A model generated the notes under the pieces. The model made no database searches. It worked only from the letters and a program-made list of their open reading frames with translations, and was not told the origin of the DNA. 64,000 nucleotides of DNA from Dipteris shenzhenensis (taxonomy: Eukaryota > Polypodiophyta > Polypodiopsida > Gleicheniales): NCBI GenBank assembly GCA_047967505.1, contig CM106541.1; one strand, 5' to 3'. This document shows positions 58,741-64,000 of the stretch, in pieces. The translations under genes were made by a program, and so were the position numbers. Position 1 is the first letter of the stretch. Each line of letters starts with the position of its first letter.

Positions 58741-60430
58741 GCTACACTCTAGTGTGGCTGTCAAGAGAAAGCGACATGTTTTTTGTCAATCTAGCAACGC
58801 AATCATTTGCAAAACGTTCTTTTTTATCGTTTCAACTACTTGATCGCTAGGTTTTGAGTTGATATGCAAAAGTTATCAAAGATGCATCGCAAATCAATGT
58901 TGTAGTCATGATTGATGAAAACAACCCATGATGGCTTATTCGAAGCATATGCGCTGGTTATTTTGACTGGCTCGATCACTATATTCTGATTCCACGTAAG
59001 AAAGTTATGGTTATTTCTTTTTGCTACCTGCTATCAATAAACTGGTAGAAGAGTGTTTGGATAGGAACATGAACACCCATAATCAGAGATAACTTGATCT
59101 AGGACATGAGGATGAAAAAGGTCATACTTTTATAAAATCAACAATATTTGAAGCAAAAGAAAAAGCAATGAAAATAGACCTAATGATAAGAAGCTTTCTA
59201 ATATGGTGTCGCTCTCTCACTTTCAGTATCCACCAGTTGATCACACCAACCTGCACTTAGTTTTTGTGTTCCCTTGGATTTAACACACATTGGCATATCA
59301 TGCTTTTATGTTCCCACATGGGGAAATAAGATGCTCAATCACATAAAGCAAACTTCTTTAGCTATAGGACTCCACAAAAATTTAGATGAAGAGGAGACCC
59401 AATACCCACTGGTCATATCCATAAAAACCAAGAGCACAGGATCGTTGTTGTAAGTGTAGTCAATCTTTAGGGATGAAGATCTTATCTAATCAATGCCAAG
59501 TAGAGTCTCAATCTAGTCATCAAGAGTAAGGCAACCCAATCTACATGCTTTTGCAGTGATAATTATAAATGTTCAACAGACCAAAAAGTTGATTGAGAAA
59601 ATCACTTGGACAAAAGGTTATCTACCATATGAAAGTAATTTTTTATTTCTATTAGGTCATCAATGAAAACACGAGTTTAGCGCTTCAGCACTTATGGTTT
59701 CATGCTACTTTTGCAAAAGTAAAAGCCAATGATGCTTCACATATATTAAGCTAGTTTTTATCTAGTTCATCCTTTACTGGCCAACTTCTTATTTAGTTCA
59801 TTGCTTGTTGTTGAGCCTTTGTGTAAGTGCTTTGATACTCAACATTCATAGAATTTCATTCAACCAAAGAGCTCTATTAATATCTATTCTTGGGTGCCTC
59901 ACAAAACTTGATTGTTTTTTAGCAACCACTATGACATACATCTATGTGTTGGATCTTTTCTTTGCCTGTTGGGATAGATATAAACCAACTTTGTTTAATG
60001 TTATACATGATTGGGAACCATGATATCATCATGGTTCACCACAATGCTTTGTTCTTGATATTCCACTTGAAAGGTTATGTTATTTGTATTCCACTACATT
60101 CATATGCTTGGTGTAACACCTATTTCATTAATTTTGGACTGGTGCACTATTTGTGAGATAATTTTGGATAAAGCATTTTAAAAAAAGAGGCTCTTATAAA
60201 ACAAAACTTTGAGTCAAAAAGTAAGATTTTAAAAAATCAAATTAGAAAAAATGACATGACATGTTATTAAAACTAGAGTACATTAAAAAAAGAGGACATC
60301 ACATTGTTAAAAGAGACAAAAAGTAAGATTTTAAAAAATCAAATTAGAAAAAATGGAGTGACATGTTATTAAAACTAGAGTACATTTAAAAAAAAGCATG
60401 ACACATTTGTACAAGTAGATCATATAACAA
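58741..60430. other. Intergenic, one small duplication
   Basis: No coding family is recognised. At about 60220-60390 a phrase of roughly 70 bp (AAGTAAGATTTTAAAAAATC ... ACTAGAGTACATT) is present twice, 98 bp apart. Confidence 0.5.
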
Positions 60431-60431
60431 G

Positions 60432-60610
60432 TGGCAGGTACACTTCCAGTTCCACCCATACCCAGATGAAAAGAAAATACAGCTTGCAGCCGGCTTCATG
60501 TCAGGAAAGGCTTTGTTATGGTGGAAGGAACTCCAACCTAAGCCGGTAACATGGATAGATTTCGAAGGGGTCTTTAGGAAGGCGTTCCTGAAGAAGGAGG
60601 ACTATGATAT
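60432..60610 (+). pseudogene. Gypsy-type Gag fragment
   Basis: The open sequence reads FHPYPDEKKIQLAAGF, then GKALLWWKEL, and TWIDFEGVFRKAFLKKEDY. This fits the retrotransposon Gag (capsid) pattern of plant Ty3/Gypsy elements. It stops abruptly at 60610, where a G-rich minisatellite begins, so the Gag was cut by that repeat. Confidence 0.75.
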
Positions 60611-60612
60611 CG

Positions 60613-61290
60613 GGGGAGGTGGGGGTGGGGTGAGGGTGGGAGGATGGGAGTGGGAGTGGGAGGGGTGGCGAGTGGGGAGTGGGAGTGGGAGAGGGAGTGG
60701 GAATGGGGGAGGTGGGGGTGGGAGTGGGAGGGGTGGGGTGGGAGGATGAGAGTGGGAGAGGGAGTGGGAATGGGGGAGGTGGGGGTGGAAGTGGGAGGGG
60801 TGGGGTGAGAGGATGGGAGAGGGAGTGGGAATGGGGGAGGTGGGGTTGGGAAAATGGGCATGGGAGTGGGAGGATGGGAGTGGGAGGGGTAAGGTGGGAG
60901 GATAGGGGTGGGAGAATGGGAGTGGGGGTGGGAATGGGAGTGGGAATGGGGGGGGAGGGGTGGGGGTGGGAGGATGGGAGTGGGAGTGAGAGGTGGAGGT
61001 GGGAGGATGGGAGTGGGTGGGAGAATGGGAGTGGGAGTGGGAGAGGGAGTGGGAATGGGGGAGGTGGGGGTGGGGTGAGGGTGGGAGGATAGGAGTGGGA
61101 GTGGGAGGGGTGGGGTGGGAGGATGGGAGTGGGAGAGGGAGTGGGAATGGGGAAGGTGGAAGAATGGGCATGGGCGTGGGAGTGGAAGAGGGAGTGGAAA
61201 TGGGGGAGCTAGGGTGGGAGGATGGGGGTGGGAGTGGGAATGGGGTGGGAGGGTGGGAGTGGGTGGGAGAGGGAGAGAAGATAATCTAAT
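60613..61290. repeat. G-rich minisatellite upstream of leader C
   Basis: Dense GGGAGTGGGAGTGGG, GGGGGAGGTGGGGGTGGG and GGTGGGAGGATGGGAGTGG phrases over 680 bp. Runs of three or more G at 1-7-base spacing fit the G-quadruplex rule many times over. Gly/Trp-rich and Pro/Ser/His-rich open frames are artefacts. Confidence 0.95.
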
Positions 61291-61359
61291 GGAGAGGCCA
61301 ATGGGAGAGAAGATAATGATATAGAAGGACGAATGAGAGAGAAGCACTTAAAACCCTAG

Positions 61360-61490
61360 TTTTTCTTATATATACTCTCCCTCTCTCATTGTTTCTCTCA
61401 TTTCAACAAGGAAGAGTAAGAGGAGAAGCAAAAAGAGGAGGAAGAGCAAAAGCAAGCACAAGCATAAATCTCAACTTTTTTCCAGGTACT
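61360..61490 (+). promoter_or_regulatory. Candidate TATA leader C
   Basis: CTTATATATA at 61365-61374, a CT-rich stretch, a purine leader (AAGAGGAGGAAGAGCAAAAG) and TTTTTTCCAGGTACTT at about 61475-61491 align with the module at 33730-33867. It is followed, as there, by T/A-rich sequence and then a GA tract. Confidence 0.5.
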
Positions 61491-61529
61491 TTTTTTAAAA
61501 TTTGTATTCTTTGAAATTTTATTATAGAG

Positions 61530-63723
61530 AGAGAACTTAGAGAGAGAGAAAAGTGAAGGAAAGACTTTTAGAGAGAGATTATAAGAGAGAGAGTCTTGCT
61601 GCCTCGGCAGCAAAAGAGAGAGAGAGGGAGAAAGAGAGAGGAGAGACTTTTAGAGAGAGAGAAAGAGAGAGGAGAGACATTTAGAGAGAGAGAGGGTGAG
61701 AGGCAAAAGAGAGAGAGAGAGAGGGGAGGGCCGCACGAGAGGAGAGAGAGAGTGGGGCCGCGAGAGGAGAGAGAGAGAGAGCGAGGGAGGGAGAGATTCG
61801 CGAGACAGAGAGAGAGAGAGACCGCGGAGAGGAGAGAGATGTGAGAGAGATAGAGGGAGAGAGAGCGATAGAGGGCTACAGGAGATGGGAGAGATGAGAG
61901 GGAAAGAGAGGTGAGAGAGAGAAAGGGAGAGGGGAAAAGGAGAGAGAGCGCGAGAGAGGGAGGGGGAGAGAGAGAGAAAGGAGTGCCGAGAGGGAGAGAG
62001 AGAGAAAGAGAAAAGAGAGAGAGAGAAAGGAGTGCCGAGAGGGAGAGAGAGAGACCGCGAGAGAGAGAGGGGGAGAGAGAGAGAGGGGGGGAGGCGCAAT
62101 GGGAAGGAGAGAGAGAGAGAGTGGGGAGGGAGAGAGAGGGAGGGAGAGAGTGGGGCGCGCTGTCGTGTCAGCGCACGAGAGAGAGAGAGAGGGGAGGGAG
62201 AGAGAGTGGGGAGAGAGAGAGAGAGGGGGAGACACAATACGGGGGGGGAGAGAGAGAGTGGGGAGGGAGAGAGGGGGGAGAGAGAGAGTGGGGAGAGAGA
62301 GAGAGGGGGGAGGCGCAGCGTGAGGGGGGGGAGGGAGAGGGAGGGAGAGAGGGGCACGCTACCACGATAGCACTCGAGAGAGAGAGGGGGCAGAGAGAGA
62401 GTGGGGAGAGAGAGAGAGGGGGGGGAGGCACAGCGCGAGGGGGGGAGAGAGAGAGTGGGGAGGGAGAGAGGGGGGTGCTACCACAGTAGCGCGCGAGAGA
62501 GAGAGAGGCACAACGCGAGGGGGGGGAGGGGAGGGAGAGAGGGGCGCACTACCATGGCAACGCGCGAGAGAGAGAAGGGGGGAGAGAGAGAGGGGGGAGG
62601 TATAGCGCGAGGGGGGGGGAAGAGAGGGGTGCGCTGCCACAGCAGCATGCGAGAGAGAGAGGGGGGAGAGAGAGAATGGGCAGAGACAGAGAGGGGGGGA
62701 GGCGCAATGCAAGGGGGGGAGAGAGAGTGTGGGGAGGGAGAGAGAGAGGGAGGGAGAGGGGCGCACTGCCACAGCGGCGCGTGAGAGAGACAGGAGGGGG
62801 AGAGGGAGAGTGGGGAGAGAGAGAGAGGGGGGGAGGCGCAGTGCGAGGAAGGGGAGAGAGAGAGGGGGAGGGAGAGAGGGGCACACTACCACGCTATTGC
62901 GACAGCGCACGAGAGAGAGGGGGAGAGAGAGAGTGGGGAGAGAGAGAGGGGGGGAGGCATAGCGTGAGGGAGAGAGTGCGGAGGGAGAGGGGCATGTTGC
63001 CACAACAGCGCGCAAGAGAGACAGGGGGAGAGAGAGAATGGAGAGAGAGAGAGATGGGGGGAGGCACAAGATGAGGGGAAAGAGAGAGAGGGGGAGGGAG
63101 AGAGGGGCGCGCTGCCACGGCAGTGCGCGAGAGAGAGAGGGGGGAGATGTAGCACGAGAGGGGGGAGAGAGAGGGGGGAGGGAGAGAGCGGCATGCTACC
63201 GCGGCACAGCGCACGAGAGAGAGAGGGGGGTAGAGAGAGAGTGGGGAGAGAGAGAGAGGGAGGGAGGCACAGTGCGAGGGGGGGAGGGAGAGAGGGGCGT
63301 GCTGCCATGGCAGCACGTGAGAGAGAGAGGGGGGAGAGAGAGAGTGGGGAGAGAGAGAGAGGGGGGGAGGCACAGTACGAGGGGGGGAAGAGAGAGAGGG
63401 GCGTGCTGTCGCAGCAGCACGCGAGAGAGACAGGGAAAGAGAGAGAGAGTGGGGAGAGAGAGAGGGGGGGAGGCACAGCACGAGGGGGGGAGGGAAAGAG
63501 TGGGGAGGGAGAGAGAGGGAGGAAGAGAGGGGCATGAGAGAGAGAGAGTGGGAGGAGTGGGAGAGAGAGGAGAGCGAGAGAGAGAGAGAGAGAGTGGGAG
63601 GGAGAGAGAGGGGCATGGGCACCGCGAGAGAGGGAGTGGGAGAGAGAGGAAGTGGGAGAGAGAGGAGAGAAAGAGTAGGAGAACGAGAGAGAGTGGGAGG
63701 GAGAGAGAGGGGCACGCTGCCAC

Positions 63724-63759
<36 letters not shown>

Positions 63760-63873
63760 TGGGAAAGAGTAGAGAAAGATAGAGTGGGAGAGAGTAGGAG
63801 AGCGAGAGAGAAGAGAGAGAGGCACAATGCGCAAGTGAGAGAGATAGAGAGAGAAAAAGAGAGGAGAGAGTGG

Positions 63874-63928
<55 letters not shown>

Positions 63929-64000
63929 GGGAAATGAAGAGGAGGGGAGAGACTAAATAAAGATGAGAGGAAACATAGACTAGAGGGGAGAGGAAATAAA
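61530..64000. repeat. GA tract punctuated by GC-rich palindromes (tract C), runs off the window
   Basis: The plus strand is nearly all purine. From about 62150, at least a dozen units of 75-150 bp alternate (GA)n/G-runs (GGGGGGAGGC(A/G)CAG) with a palindromic spacer of form GCGCGCTGCCA(C/T)GGCAGCGCGC. A perfect 20-bp example, CGTGCTGCCATGGCAGCACG, is at 63298-63317. Others lie near 62155, 62350, 62485, 62545, 62630, 62760, 62882, 62995, 63112, 63192, 63410 and 63712. Arg/Glu/Gly-rich and Ser/Pro/Leu-rich open frames on both strands are artefacts. Confidence 0.95.

Noticed and set aside
59041-59800. Possible minus-strand retrotransposon pol remnant (phrases such as YNNDPVLLVFMDM)
   Set aside because: Only isolated short phrases; no ordered set of motifs could be followed.

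Overview
The window looks like repeat-dominated heterochromatin from a land plant. The plant assignment rests on tracts of the plant telomere repeat CCCTAAA (48.65-48.90 kb), a Copia retrotransposon whose primer-binding site TGGTATCAGAGC fits plant initiator tRNA-Met, a plant-type LINE with a zf-RVT-like Cys/His region, and very large GA-microsatellite tracts. Several transposon families resemble uncharacterised families I associate with seed-free plants (bryophytes, lycophytes, ferns), but the species cannot be fixed from sequence alone. I see no intact host gene, tRNA, rRNA or CRISPR array. Nearly every coding segment is a decayed transposable-element gene. Layout: 0-3 kb is low-value intergenic DNA with small repeats. 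3.0-6.8 kb is an array of a 26-bp palindrome, split by a 5'-truncated LINE with a 10-bp target-site duplication. 6.86-10.19 kb (+) is a decayed transposase-like gene (family T, copy 1); 12.15-15.90 kb (-) is copy 2; 24.04-25.15 kb (-) is a C-terminal fragment, copy 3. 15.96-23.27 kb is a ~182-bp satellite with a three-monomer higher-order repeat of about 545 bp. 26.3-28.5 kb is a second palindrome-rich region. 28.88-32.10 kb (+) and 41.0-43.0 kb (+) are two paralogues of an unrecognised gene (family M) whose C-terminal half resembles a catalytically degenerate adenine/cytosine-N4 methyltransferase. 33.2-38.9 kb and 60.6 kb to the window end share one module: a G-rich minisatellite, a TATA-box leader, the motif CCAGGTACT, then kilobases of GA repeats punctuated by GC-rich palindromes. 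44.2-44.45 kb is an array of CCTCGATCGAGG palindromes. 44.7-47.3 kb (+) is a second transposase-like pseudogene. 47.6-49.25 kb is a 187-bp satellite carrying interstitial telomeric repeats. 50.05-52.0 kb (-) is a RING-finger gene. 52.77-58.19 kb is a Copia element with 146-bp LTRs and target duplication CAATG. 60.43-60.61 kb is a Gypsy Gag scrap. How it fits together: tandem arrays built around short palindromes recur, each with a different palindrome, and most lie just upstream of a mobile-element gene. The strongest candidate for something undescribed is the family M module: leader, possible 5' splice site, long palindrome-punctuated purine tract, then the methyltransferase-like gene. Two paralogous genes and three leader-like modules are visible, and the third module runs off the right edge. 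A 17-bp inverted terminal match (23.59 kb and 33.20 kb, with CACTA-like outer bases) could enclose one composite element in which a transposase fragment and a family M gene diverge from a central palindromic core. All function statements come from recognition by eye; no database search was possible.
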